From: Dipylidium caninum
Taxonomy: Eukaryota > Platyhelminthes > Cestoda > Cyclophyllidea > Dipylidiidae
DNA length: 64,000 nucleotides
Direction of reading: 5' to 3'
Assembly (NCBI GenBank): GCA_017562135.1
Contig: QEYB01000921.1
Coordinates: 186,001 to 250,000 of the forward strand
The stretch's first letter is position 1. Each line of letters begins with the position of its first letter. The position numbers and the translations under genes are program-made. Of this stretch, positions 1-12,057 are shown piece by piece. The notes below the pieces were generated by a model, which did not search any database, was not told the DNA's origin, and was given only the letters and a program-made list of their open reading frames with translations.

Positions 1-1288
1 TATTGTCTATTGCTTTGATTTTAATTACGAACTGGCAACGATTAATCTGCTTACTTCCCGGACGGAGGTTGAATTATAAATTTCAGCCAGATGGAGAAGA
101 ATTTCGCTGAAAAGCTTGACTTGAGGGAACCGAGAAGGCGAAGCTTTGATCACCCGAAGTGAATGTTAACGGTAAAGTTCTAGATAAATGAGATTCCTAA
201 TCTAAAATCATAGTGTTAATTCCGGCTTCTTTTCAATAATGAGCTGTAATAGGCTTCGCAGTGGGCAACTCCGAGCAAGTTAATGCAAAAATGAGAATAT
301 TTGTCAGCTGTTCATCATTTGACGAAAATTAAAGAATGTTGTGCGTTTTAATAATCAACTCGGGAAAGCTTAAATGTCGTCTTAATTGCAAATTTATATT
401 TTCGACTGCTGTGCCATAACCGGAGAAGAGGACAGACACACGGAAACTCAAATCTATGACTCCAATCATGTTGACAAAGGAATTTACTTGCACTATCAGT
501 TGAAAATCCTTTCTTTTTCTAAGGTCACCATCGGACTATAGCCTCTATAAAAGGGGATGAGGTCTAACCGGTTGCTGCTGTTTCGAATCTTAAATTCTGC
601 GACAAATAAGGGAAAGAGGGAAGGGTGTAACAATACCATAAATGGAAAGCAAAATTACCCTTTAAGTTACTAGTATGCCTTCTTCGAAAATATGGTTGAT
701 GATGAGAAATGCAGCGTGAAACCGCAAGTTTTCTCTATATAGAGGCCATGAATTGCCTTCAGGCCGTGTCTTGATTTCCCATTCATTTAATTATAGTAAA
801 AAAGGATCATGTGCCTAATAATTTCGATTACGAGAAAACCGCTCTCCGTGTGGTCTTAAATTTATGTTTAATTGCGTCGACGAAGGAATGTCAAGACTCA
901 CACATTATGAGTTATTCATGTGGTGCAGTATAGTTATCGGTGGTTGGTTTAGTGTAACTATGAATTTTGCTTTTGTGGTCAATTATTCCCTTTTATTCAG
1001 AACCTGATATAAATTCCGTAAAGGCTCTAACAAAACCCTCCACAGCTTTGATCAAAATTTTTATTAACTAGCTGAAACAAAAGTACTTAAACGAATCAAA
1101 TTTTTATCTTTTGTAGAAGCAATATTCAGTGAATTGCTTTTCGTTTAAACTGATGAATGCTTATCTTAATTGGCCGAATTGCTCCCGCGGTCTGTTTGGG
1201 TTCCTTCGTCGCCAGTTTCATAAGTACGTTGCTGATATTGTCTTGTCTAACGTATTTCCTGAAACCTATTTTGGATTCCTCTTTTTAG
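1..1288. other. Upstream region of glycogenin, no recognised gene
   Basis: AT-rich sequence without a protein I recognise. It should hold the promoter and 5' exon(s) of the glycogenin gene, because the first glycogenin exon I can define begins at an acceptor (pyrimidine-rich tract ending in AG at 1287-1288) and needs one upstream base to complete its first codon. I could not place that upstream exon. Confidence 0.4.
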
Positions 1289-3600
1289 TGTCCGAGGCAT
1301 TTGTCACGCTCGCCACGAATGACGAGTATTCCTGTGGTGCTCTGGTTTTGGCAGATTCTCTGCGGAAAGTGTCCACTACAAAAACGCTCGTCTGTATGAT
1401 TACTAACACTGTTTCAGATAAGATGAGGTTAGTTAACTTTTTAATTGTTAACAACACTAGAGAAATCCTTGAGCAATTTTTTGACCACGTTGAATCCGTT
1501 GACGTCCTCGATAGCAACGACTCGGAAAACCTCAAACTTCTTGCAAGACCCGATCTCGGTGTTACATTCACAAAGCTTCATTGTTGGCGCCTTACACAAT
1601 ATTCTAAATGTGTGTTTATGGATGCAGACACCCTGGTAAACCATTCATTAATCGGCAAACCTGACGAATTGCGTAGTTTTTACTTCAATGGACTGATTAA
1701 TGGATTTGTTGAAAAAAGACTTTTCTCGGATCTCGTAACGTTTTGTATTTCCCGTTTGTTAGGTGCTGCAAAATATTGATGATCTTTTTGAACGAGAGGA
1801 GCTAAGTGCTGCACCGGATCCAGGATGGCCCGATTGCTTCAACTCAGGCGTATTTGTGTTCACTCCCAGTCTGGAGACTTACCGTGCTCTCCTCGACTTA
1901 GCTCTTTCGGAGGGCAGTTTTGACGGAGGTGATCAGGTACTATACACCTTTTTGATAAATCATTTTATTAAGTTGAACGTGCATAATTGAAGAGCTTCTT
2001 GATTGTTGTTACTCTATAATTGAGTAACTTGGTGAACACGAAGGCTTGGTTGAATCAATATTATGTATATTATTGTTTTAGGACACAGGTCTTCGGTGTT
2101 AAGAAATCTCACTGGACTAATTTTCACCTGTTCATTCGTGTTCGTAGGGACTATTAAATCTCTTCTTTTCGGATTGGTCTACAAAGGATATTCGTCGCCA
2201 TCTTCCCTTCACGTACAACTGTATCGCACAGGCTTTCTACTCCTATCCGCCTGCCATGAAACGATTCGCGTCTCAGATACGCGTTGTCCACTTCATTGGG
2301 GCGGCAAAGCCTTGGCATCAAGCCGTCAATACCGAAACTGGCAGTCTCACACCTTGTGACGAGATCAGTGCTCAGTCTCTACAATTCCTTAATCATTGGT
2401 GGCATCTCTTCTTCACTGATATCAAGCCAAAGATCAGCCCTGCTGTTGTAAGACAACATTCAGTTTCGCCTGCGTATTTTCATCCTACACCACTTTTGTG
2501 CCGTTCGGTCTGAAATGCTTTTGCTTTCTCCCTGTGTCAAATGTCTATGCATTTATTGGCATTCTTTTTACACCTCTTGGAGTTCCTTCCTACTCGTTGG
2601 CCTTTATTTTTGCGCCTATACGTTGGTGTGAGTGATGTAGATGAATAAGCAATAGTTTTGCAAGAGCTCACTTGACCCCTTACTGAGTGTAAAGACATTG
2701 GGGACTTAATGTGGACGATGCGTTTTCTTCACCAGGACCGCGTTCGGCCCTGTCAGGTGAGTCTTACTTGATGATCAAAGGTGTGGCTGTTGTACATCTC
2801 TCACTTCATCTTGGATGTAGTTGCAATGTTACTTTATCACAACATCACGTCAGATCACCGGGTTAGCTGCTCGGTAAGTGTGGCTCATCGCAACTTAACA
2901 CTACTGACTGTCTTTTTCGTGTTTATGTTTATCTGTACAAAAATAATTTTGTCCTGCTTCCGTGTTGCAGAGCATGGTAAGTGCTATTTCTGCACGTCAT
3001 CTCTTGTTCGCCTCGTACGATTGAGCATGCGTGCCGCATTGCCGACTAATATAGGTAGCCAAGGTGCTAAATCAGGACTTAAGTTAGAGTAGGATGTAAC
3101 GAAAGATTTGTTATTCGTAATGCACCTGGGAGCCTTCGTTTTAGCCGTCTACAGGTATTACTTTTCCTCATCTTTGACGATTTTAACTTTGGAGTTCTTT
3201 GATTAGGTTATTAATACATCTGTTTTTTCTCTTACGTGCGTGTTGTAATGTCATCTGAATGCATGTTTCATTTCCCCCTTGGGGGTGTTAGGAATATTAG
3301 AGCGTACCTACTTTGAGGTTGGGCGCCTTCAGTGTCATTTCGTCGCTCAAAACTGCCCCTAAAAACTAATGAATGAATGCGACATTTCTATTTTCACATC
3401 TTAAGCATGTATGCGGGTAAATATTTATAGTCGACTCGGATAACAGTGATCTGTGAGCAGTGTTATTGTCTTTTCGGTTGCAGGGTGGTTTGGTGGGCCA
3501 CTTAGCGACTCTTGAGGTGACCAAGGGTCCCATTGTGTCCCGTCAGTCGGCGCTATCGCCTGTCATGGATCGTCAGGCAGCTGGGAGCGTGGTGAAATAG
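1289..3600 (+). CDS. GYG1: Glycogenin (glycogen-priming glucosyltransferase)
   Basis: Glycogenin glucosylates one of its own tyrosines from UDP-glucose and extends a short primer for glycogen synthase in the cytosol. Exons that join in phase: 1289-1427, 1461-1635, 1763-1936, 2148-2447, then probable micro-exons 2736-2756 and 2974-2979, and the last coding exon 3484-3600 (stop TAG 3598-3600). Visible family features are the N-terminal [17 protein letters not shown], the metal-binding DxD in CVFMDADTL, the block [20 protein letters not shown], the SFDGGDQ motif, and [11 protein letters not shown]. The acceptor tyrosine matching human Tyr195 is kept in FYSY (codon 2238-2240). The end [12 protein letters not shown] resembles the C-terminal helix that binds glycogen synthase. 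The model gives about 310 residues, close to the family size. The first exon starts |TG TCC GAG, so an upstream exon ending in A would give Met-Ser-Glu by a split start codon. The micro-exons are the least certain part. Confidence 0.88.
2736..2756 (+). CDS. GYG1: Candidate 21-base micro-exon of glycogenin
   Basis: A 21-base segment lies between a pyrimidine-rich acceptor (CTTCACCAG) and a good donor (GTGAGT). It is a multiple of three and fits the phase 0 end of the exon ending at 2447, adding DRVRPCQ. Together with a possible 6-base exon at 2974-2979 it links the catalytic part to the final exon at 3484 without a frame change. This is inference from splice sites; no known motif is encoded. 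Confidence 0.45.
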
Positions 3601-4545
3601 ACTACACGGGTGTTGACCGATTCTCAAACATCCGAGCTACTCTGGACAAGCATCTGGGCTGATGGGTGCCTTCGACATGCATCTGGCCTCACTCACTCAT
3701 TCACTTGTATTCTTCCAATAATCTACGCCTTGATCATGTTCTTCCCTCGCTTTGTAGCACAGTTACTTCTCTACCCTTCACCAATCTGGTTTTGCTGGTC
3801 TTTCTCTTGCCACCTCCTGATCTCTTCTAGCCTTACTTATCGGCCTTTTCTTATCCTGAGCATTTTTGTATCATGGCAGACCACATAGTGCACTGAGATG
3901 CAAGGCTAATATCGCCGACCGTCAAAATTTCTTGTCATTATTACAATACAGCTCTACAAATTGGTATCCAGTCTCTCATTATAATCCCCTTGGCAACCCC
4001 CTACCTGGATTGCCTTGGTAACGTAATGTTGCCTTGAGTTTTAGCAAGCGATGTTTGATTTGAAGACATCGTTGTCTTCGTTCAGTGCGCCCCGGCTATC
4101 TGGCAATTTGCGTTTATTTGGCATATTTTAAAAACCTCAGTGGAAGCCAATTATTTCAAGGATTTTCTTCTGCAAATTTTGGGTCTTCCTGGTCGTTGTG
4201 ACCTAATATTTATCAATGCTTCGCCTTCAGCTGTGAGATTAGAGGCGGTCGCACACCACCTGTCGTCTGTACCGTATTTTAAAGGAATTTGAACGGCACC
4301 TAGGCGTGCCTCGTGTGCTATAGCAAAAGCCGGTCAGAGACATGGATTTCAGTGGCTACGGCGATCCGTCCAACTTCCCGGATGCGTACAACTCGGACCG
4401 TCGTGCTCAGTGTTGTTTTTATCGACATTTCGACTCGTGCTTTCATTTGTGCCGAGTGCCCATTAAGTTTGTGGATCGAACTTCGGGGAGGATATCGATT
4501 TTACAAGCTGCTTTCTGTCGATTAATCGATTAGCCCACGTCTGTC

Positions 4546-4582
4546 GTGCGCGTGCATGCGTGCGTACGTGCGCGCGCGTGCA
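4546..4582. repeat. Alternating GC/GT purine-pyrimidine tract
   Basis: A run rich in GTGCGT, GCATGC and CGCGCG steps alternates purine and pyrimidine almost without a break. Such tracts can adopt left-handed Z-DNA; no function can be read from the sequence here. Confidence 0.6.
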
Positions 4583-5692
4583 CAGCCAACGGCGCGTGGG
4601 GCCCAGGCGCGTGTAGGCCGGCGGCGCATGCGGAGAAAAATCAAACGTCCCCTCGAGCCAACTTTCATTGGCTTCCCATTGCCCAAGCCTCGTTCGTGTC
4701 CCGCCAGTCGACAGGTCCGTGTGCGCGTGGCCTACGCGCCAATGGAAGATCAGGCGATTCACCAGACATCTTGAAATCAAAGATTTTCGACGTTTTGGGG
4801 CAGTTCGCTGCTCTGTCACCTAGCTAAGGCAAAATTCCTTCGTGGCGACATCAACGGTTACTAGTCTAGCTTCTTCCATTTTATTAACAGTTTCAAATGA
4901 GATTCCTTTTTGTGTCGTCGATGAATGCCAATATATTTTTTGGGGAATGTGGGCTGTAAGGCGGCCGAAGGCACAATATTGGCCGGTCTGTCTCCATTAT
5001 AAAGTAAAGAAAAATAAAATACAAGTGCTCTGTCAATGGACCAATTTTGCCGGTGCATACCGAACGTCTCCATTCATAATGAAAAAGCGATCCCCTTAGT
5101 TTCATTCTGTGCGGAGACCGCAGAATGTCCCCTCTATTGATGTTAATCGCAGAAGAATAAATGAGACGAGTCACGACTTGTGGCAATACGTTGTAAAAAA
5201 CACCTTCATAAAGGGGCGAATGAGGCCAGGAAACAAGAACGGCAATGGCAAATCGCCGCATCGTAATGACTTTTGCATCAGTGATTAGGAAGCGATTCCT
5301 GAACACCGGCATTTCGGTCCAAGTGGTTGTCAGGAGCTGTCAGAAGGGCGTCCACATGCCAAGGAGGTGCGGCATGAAGCGGGACCGTTGTGTAAATTGA
5401 GTCGTTTGAGAATTCTCAACAGATTTTCGCCCCAAAGCTTTCAATGTTATGGCACACTCCGATTTCTGCACCCAGCAGCGCCATCATTTCGTCGCATCAA
5501 ACGGCGCCATGAGTATGTGGGCCATTTGAATATCCCCACAAAAATGGCCTTCAGCTAAATGTAGGCGCGAATAGTTAGGGGGTCATGTTCTCTCTCTTTT
5601 CATTATCATTCCTCAAGACCCTTGCTGCAGAACATTCCGGTTGCGTTTTCCTCTCAGGGGGAGCATCCTACCAGCGGGCTTGCCCTCCCGAC

Positions 5693-5733
5693 CTGTCCTG
5701 ACGTGTACTGAAGTGTCCTGAGGTGTCCTGACA
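5693..5733 (+). repeat. Short tandem repeat, 10-base unit
   Basis: About four imperfect copies of a 10-base unit ending GTGTCCTGA (the first begins CCTGTCCTGA). It lies in the gene-free region and has no evident coding role. Confidence 0.7.
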
Positions 5734-8700
5734 GCCCCCTTACCGTCTTGCAACCAAGATCACCTCTCCTCGCGCCCTCCATTTGCGTGACTCCCCAAGG
5801 CAAACGGAAAAAACACCAACGCTGACCTCCCGAAAATCCACAAATGCTTCAACCTGAATTCACCCGCTCCACGGCGGCGTGTATTTTGCTGTATCCAAAA
5901 GGAAGATTTGAGGTCAATTTACTTTTAAAATATGTAATTATCACTAGTGTTGAAACGGGGGCCTGTTTTTCACTGGGTCCGAAGCCCCTTCGAAGAAGGT
6001 TGAAAGCGCGCCTAATTTCGGGAGTTTTGTGTCAAGAGGCAAGAAACTCGCCCAGGTCGTTGCGTACGCTCCTGGTGTGGCGCCAAACGCCACTTTATCC
6101 GCCTCACTCGGCCCGATTTACTGGGAGGAGGCAACGGCATGTCCAGGCGTGTCATCCTCTCACATCACCTGGACGCCTGCGACAAGTTGGAGGAGAGAGG
6201 AAGACGGTCTCCACGGCACCACACGGATGTAAGTCGGTACTTCCACCTCGTTCCGACTCACTAAGTGCCCTGCGTGTGTCTCGTCTGCCTCTGGAATGCC
6301 GTCTTCGAAGTATGCGCCGCACTTAGAAATGCTAATCATTCGGCTGTCTTCCTCCTGTGATTTATGGTTTTGCCCTCTCTCCTACGCACCCCATTGGAAT
6401 TCCTCCGATGGCCTTCCCCAATTTTATGATTGTGGAGACCTCTTCTTGGGCTGAATTGCTGAACTAACCCTCGTGGGGGGTATCAAGTTGCCTTTTTCGG
6501 TTTTGTTGTAATCAAGGCAAAGCTGACGGGCGCGGACGTCACTGCCAACACCGGAGGCGGCGACCTTGTCCATGGAAGTCCTCTTTAATCTTAGTTTTGT
6601 TAAAAAAGCCCCTAAATTAACCCGACTTCCAATGATGCGTGGCTTTTGGGGCGGCGGGGGATGCCGTGTTCAGGCCACCTCCCGGGGGGGCTTCGGCGAA
6701 CCTGGAGTTGAGCGCATCCGCACGCACGCACCTACGCACACTTCCTTTCATCTGTTCATCCATTCATTCATTCGTTCGGCGATGCGAGTGCCACCGTCGT
6801 ATCGTGGCCCCTCACAAAAAAATTCGTATAAAAAGACAGGGGTAAACGCGGGTCACAGGTACGAAGTCTTATCAGCCCCGGTGGCGGTGGTGGTGGTGGT
6901 GGTCGAGAGAGCCTAACACAAACAACCAGTGTGCAAATCGAGGCTGCCAGACTGCAAGTCGGCGCAAGTGGCCCCTCGCCGAGGGTGGAGACAACCTTTT
7001 CGCGACGTCGTCTTTCTCGCCAAGTCGCCCTTTGTGATTAATAGGGGAAAAGCGCCAGTCTGTGCGAGTCTTCTTAATCGCTTCAATCGTCCACATTGCA
7101 AGTGCAGCCTATTTTATGGAGGTGGGAGTGCACGCCGCCCGGGAGGGAGCTTCGGCGCACCTCGCTGACCGCAACGTCGAAGTGATCGTCCATCGGTGTA
7201 CAACAGCGCGGCCCGGGGAGGCCACTTCAAAAGAGATGCCCGCGAGGGGGCGTAGATGGGGCGTAGGGAGGGGCATTAATAAAGAAAAAGTGGGGCAGAA
7301 CTCAAAACCCAAGTCCTGACAGCCACAGTCCACCTCCTCAAGCGAGTTGGCGGGTCGCCCACTGCGGATGAGTAGTCAACCAACAAGAGAAACTGAGGAC
7401 GAAACAACATCCACGAAAGAGAGGAATTTGCCCAGTTCGCCACTACTCGAGTCGAGAGGCGAGTGCTTATACGAGATTGTCGTTTCGTGGGGTGGAGGAC
7501 CTTTAGAACTCGGAGGAGAGACTACAAAACTCTCTCTTCGCAAAGATCGAGGCGACGTTTGGCCTGGGCTGAAAGAAAAATCACACATCTTACCAAAATT
7601 TTATCTGTTGGGGCGGGAGTGTCTTGTCATCTCGATGGCAGCTGAAGGAAAACTTATTCGGCCAGATCGCACGGCCTCACTCTCTACGGCCAGATTTCTT
7701 CAAGCTTTAACATGCGTGGATGTTCCTTTGCCTTTGTCAAACACGAAATTAACTCAAAACGTAAACTGACTGACGATCCCTCGAGGAACACCTCGCCCAA
7801 TTCGTATATTCGGTCACCAAGGAAATTCTATGTGGTGCGTGACGTCGAACAGTTAGAGAATGTTTACTTTCCGCACCCAACCGTCTACCACAATGATGAG
7901 CGTGAAGTTACTTTGCACCACATCACTTGTGTGTCGCTCGACCTGTGTCCCCGTCCGCCGTTTTCAAGGTCATCCCGTCCAGCCGGCTCTTCCTCTTCAG
8001 CCACCCCCTCACAGCCGAGCCTTCTGCGAGTCCAGGCCTTGATTTGTCTCGCTTTCCACTCGGGGAGGCTCGTAGTACCCGAATAATCGCCACGTAGGCA
8101 CGGAAGCGTCCAGAGGTCATTAACATAAACGCGACCTGTCCGCGCCTCGTCATACCCCAGCAAGTCTTCCATTGGACAGCCTTGGTGGAAGGACTTTGCC
8201 AGTGTGAAAGAAGACGCCTCTGCCTTGTGCCTGCTGCAACGAGTGGACCACTCAGTGAAAGATGGTGTAGTTGAGACAGGCGTGTCGATGGACGTCGTCG
8301 GTTCCACGGGATGAGTGCATTTCCACAGCGTTGGTGTCCTCGTCCCTTCAGTTGTTCTGCCACACAACCCTCACGATATGACATTTCAACATGTTGTAGC
8401 ACTGGAAGAGGCGGCTCAAGGCCTTAGGAGACGCTCTGTTATGTCACATTTCACCCTCTCTGAAAGACATCTCAGATCCAGGTGCCCCGAATGCCTTCGT
8501 AGCGTTTTGTATGTTTAGTAAATGTTCAAACACTTCCAAAACCCATCAACATTGCAATTTCGACGCAGTGATTTCCTACGTGGATTTGCTACCTCGAGAG
8601 CCTGCGCCTCTCTGTCCGAGGGACAGATTTCAGAGCTCTTCCAACGCGACTCCGCCTCCGATATTCAAGTGCAGTACACCAAAATGATCACCTCGTCGTG

Positions 8701-9524
8701 TGATCACTTGTTTTCATACTGAGATTCACACTTCCGGTTTCTCCGAGAAAGAAATAATCAAATCAAGTTTACTCTCACACAATGCGGAAGTCTTGTGCCA
8801 CGTCCGCCGGGCAGTTTGGTCTTGAGGAGGCCCTTTTTTCCTCTCCCCAGACCTACTCGGCCTTACTTCCGTTCCCCGACCAAAATCGGCCGAGTCAACT
8901 GCCCCAGGTACACAGTCAAGAGTTTTGTAACCATCTTCTAACACCGGAACCACTTTTATCTTTGTTGTGACTTACAGTCGACCATAAATAATCCTTCTTC
9001 ATTTGCAATTTTGATTAATTATACACGGACAGTCTTCGAAGCGAGCGCTCTTAGCAGACGAAAAGTGAGTTTTTTTTCTAAATGCACATTAACGGAGAAA
9101 TGGCTCATATGAAGGGCGGGGGACAACTAGCCGTGGATCATTTTCCTGCTTATTAAAAGAGAGAGAGGACAAGTGTCTTTGCGTCCACTCGGACTACTTC
9201 TGCGTCCGCGGACAGTCTCTGGGGAAGCTGCTTTCGACCACTCCACCTTCTGACCCAAGTGGCACAACAATGTTACTTCAGTGAAGACAGAAGACTTCAT
9301 CTTGTCTTAATTTGAAAAAGGTGACATGAATGTCGTGTAAGAGGAGACAGTGTGGGGACACGAATTCCACCGGTGCTGTCATCTCACCCTCATTACAGAG
9401 CACTTTTAAAGGGCATGTGCACGTCGAGGACAATGGCTGTCAACACTGCACAGGACGCCGGTTACCACTCCCCGTGCCAAAGTCCTTTTGGCTCACTCTA
9501 AGTGCCATTGAAATACGAAATTTA

Positions 9525-9625
9525 GATGAAGAAGAAGAAGAAGAAGAAGCGGAAGAAGAGGAAGAAGGAGAGGAAGCAAATGTAGGAGGTGAAGAAGAAG
9601 GAGAGGAAGAGAAAGAAGAAGAATT
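9525..9625 (+). repeat. GAA/GAG purine-rich microsatellite-like tract
   Basis: The tract is almost purely purine on the plus strand and reads as a glutamate-rich stretch within an open frame at 9330-9698. I call it a low-complexity repeat because neither end of that open frame resembles a protein and no splice context is evident. Confidence 0.7.
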
Positions 9626-12057
9626 TCGTTTTGTATTTGTGCGGTCTACTCATTCTGGCAACGGGCACAGAGTTTACTTCCAACATCGTCCTCCTTAACT
9701 CAGCAAATCAAATTTAAATACTCCTATCCGATCTATTGTGCCAACATTGGGGTGAGACGCAGTTGTTTGTGCTAATAAGTTTCACCCCTTCCAACAAGCA
9801 TTTACTTACAGCTTTCAAATGCTCTATGTTTGTGGTTAGCTGCTGCGGTCGCTGTTATGTGCCCCTGCGGTGCGCCTGCCTTTTATTTATTGTGGAATGA
9901 GGCGCCATGGCAGCGAGGACATTCCGCCAACTGGAGGTTGTATTTCTTGCACGAATTATCTTGCGGTTAGTTGTAACACTAAATGGAAATGCCAACACTC
10001 ACCGTCTTAGTAGAATTGTTTACACTACGAGTGTAGTGATTGTCCGCTCTAGTTTATGTTACCGGTCGTAGGAGTAAATAAAGGGGTAAGGGAAGTAAAG
10101 TGTATGGCTTCAAGTTTTCCGTTCACCCTTGTCACTTACTACTGATGGGAAAGTTGGTGGTCGTGGATGATAAACTGGAATGTCTCATGTCCTCCACTTT
10201 GCGAGGCACACGGTGCGATTGGTGTCTTTTAAAGTAGCACTTTGTCATCTCTTTCGTCATAATGATAGCATTTCCTCTAGTGCCAAGAATTGAGCCTAGT
10301 TACTACTGTGACGAGAAAGAGATAATAGAAAAAGCACTTAAGCCAATGAGGTTATCAGAACTCCCCATTCTCATGGGCCATCTGGGAGGGTGCCTATACG
10401 CCCCAACTAAACTGCCTGTAGTTCCGACCTCTTTAAAGGCGTCAAATGGCTTTCCTGATTTCTACTGACGCGGTTAGGGGTGTACACTCGAAATGGAGTC
10501 AATTTAGCTTGTGAGTAAAAAGGCACCTCCAACTAACTATTGTCAAAGAAACTTTGGCCCAATCGTAATCGCAGTGCCCACAAACTTTGACGTAATTGTG
10601 TGGCTCAAGAGGGTTACTTACTGAGTTTGTGACCAGGTGACCATTCAGAAGGTTGAAATAGTTAAATACGTACCATGAATCAAGAAAGGTGTTTTGTTCG
10701 TACCTCTGATGACCGAATTTGCAAAGCATCAATACCGTCTGTTTTGCATTTGAACTTTTTTTCAAAATCGCTTGTAGGTGCAAGTGCTTCATAAGCAATA
10801 AACAGTAATTGAAATCCAGTGACCACATAACTTCTCCAATTGAGGGAAAGTATCCGTACAACCATAAAGTTGGCTTTCGCCTCATGACCGAACGGTTCGT
10901 TGAAGAGGCGGAGGACTTCCACCCCACTACGCTGCTCGCTGCACGCAATTGAAGATATTTTGGTATTTAAAGTAAAGCTTATGGCTCTTTGGGGCTACCC
11001 TTGTCTGTTACGAATGTATAAAGAACTCAGATTCATACTTAAATGGCTCTAGAATGTTCTATAATCGCGCAAAATTTCGGTTTCAGTATTTGCACTTATG
11101 TTAGGTGTTCTGGGGGCACTCCAATCAGGCCTACTATTTTAAACTAATTATAAAACCATTTTCCTTGCCCAATGCTAGTTGGAGAAAAGTTCAGGAATTA
11201 CAGTCGCTTCGAGTTTCAAGTAATGGCTGCGGTAACTCCCAGAATGTAGGCGTAGAAGCTCATCGTAGATACATGCGAAAAAATGCGGCATATTGAGTTG
11301 TACGACTGTATTTTATTTCTAAATTGGCTATACCTGGGCCTTTGCTCTTGGTAAATGTCGCTAATTAAATTTAACCCTGAGCGCTTTGGCCTCGGATCGT
11401 GCGAATCCAATGATAACAATCAACCATCGATTATTGCGGTATGTTCCAATTTGATAAGAATTTAAGCACCTACGGGTAACTCACCTTTGTGCTGATGTTT
11501 TCCTGGAATAACTCCGCCTTTTAGCAAGTATGAAATTATCATTTTTTTTAAAGCAACCAATACCAATAAACACATTTAACCAATTGGTTGTGAAAACAGG
11601 CGCATTATTTAGTGGGTGCGTTAGGCCACGTTTCCCGTGCGCCCGAATCATTAGTACTTTTTTCCTCATAACGATTCATACGCCTCTCACTTATTCGACT
11701 AGCCGTATGCTATGTAAATAGGATTTATTTTCTCCTACTGACCATATTTAACTCCAGTCACCGGGCCCTATAAAGTATAATCGAGGGTGACATTTCACGA
11801 ATCGTTTTAATTATCGCCACCTCTGCCGTAAGTGTGCTAAGCTTAAATGTGCGTTCTCGCGTGTTTATTTCCTTTGTTGTAGCTTACGGAGCTCCATATC
11901 GAGGCCTTTTGGTTTTCCAATCTCAATCAAAAAATTCATATTGTTTGCTTGCCAATTTCAGATTTTTTGTACTAATCTCAGTCTTTTCCCTTCAAACGAC
12001 TTTGCCAATATTTAGGTCTTTTTGTTAATAACTATGTCATCATTTTAGGTTACCGAA

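Larger units (their letters stand above)
3601..12057. other. Intergenic, about 8.5 kb, no recognised gene
   Basis: I found no protein similarity in this stretch on either strand. It holds glycogenin 3' untranslated sequence, an alternating purine/pyrimidine run near 4546-4582, a short 10-base tandem repeat near 5693-5733, and a GAA-type purine tract at 9525-9625. An open stretch on the minus strand near 10680-10920 has ordinary amino acid composition but no family I can name. Exons of unrecognised genes could be hidden here. Confidence 0.5.

Noticed and set aside
4313..8518. Several overlapping open frames of 60-160 codons
   Set aside because: Translations are low-complexity or Arg/Pro/Ser-biased as expected in GC-rich non-coding DNA, with no similarity to known proteins.
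9330..9698. Open frame with a long Glu-rich tract as a candidate acidic protein
   Set aside because: The open frame is created by a GAA/GAG purine repeat; flanking residues show no family resemblance and no splice sites or neighbouring exons support it.
10499..10948. Minus-strand open frames with ordinary composition
   Set aside because: Two overlapping frames look plausible but no motif, splice context or family could be defended.
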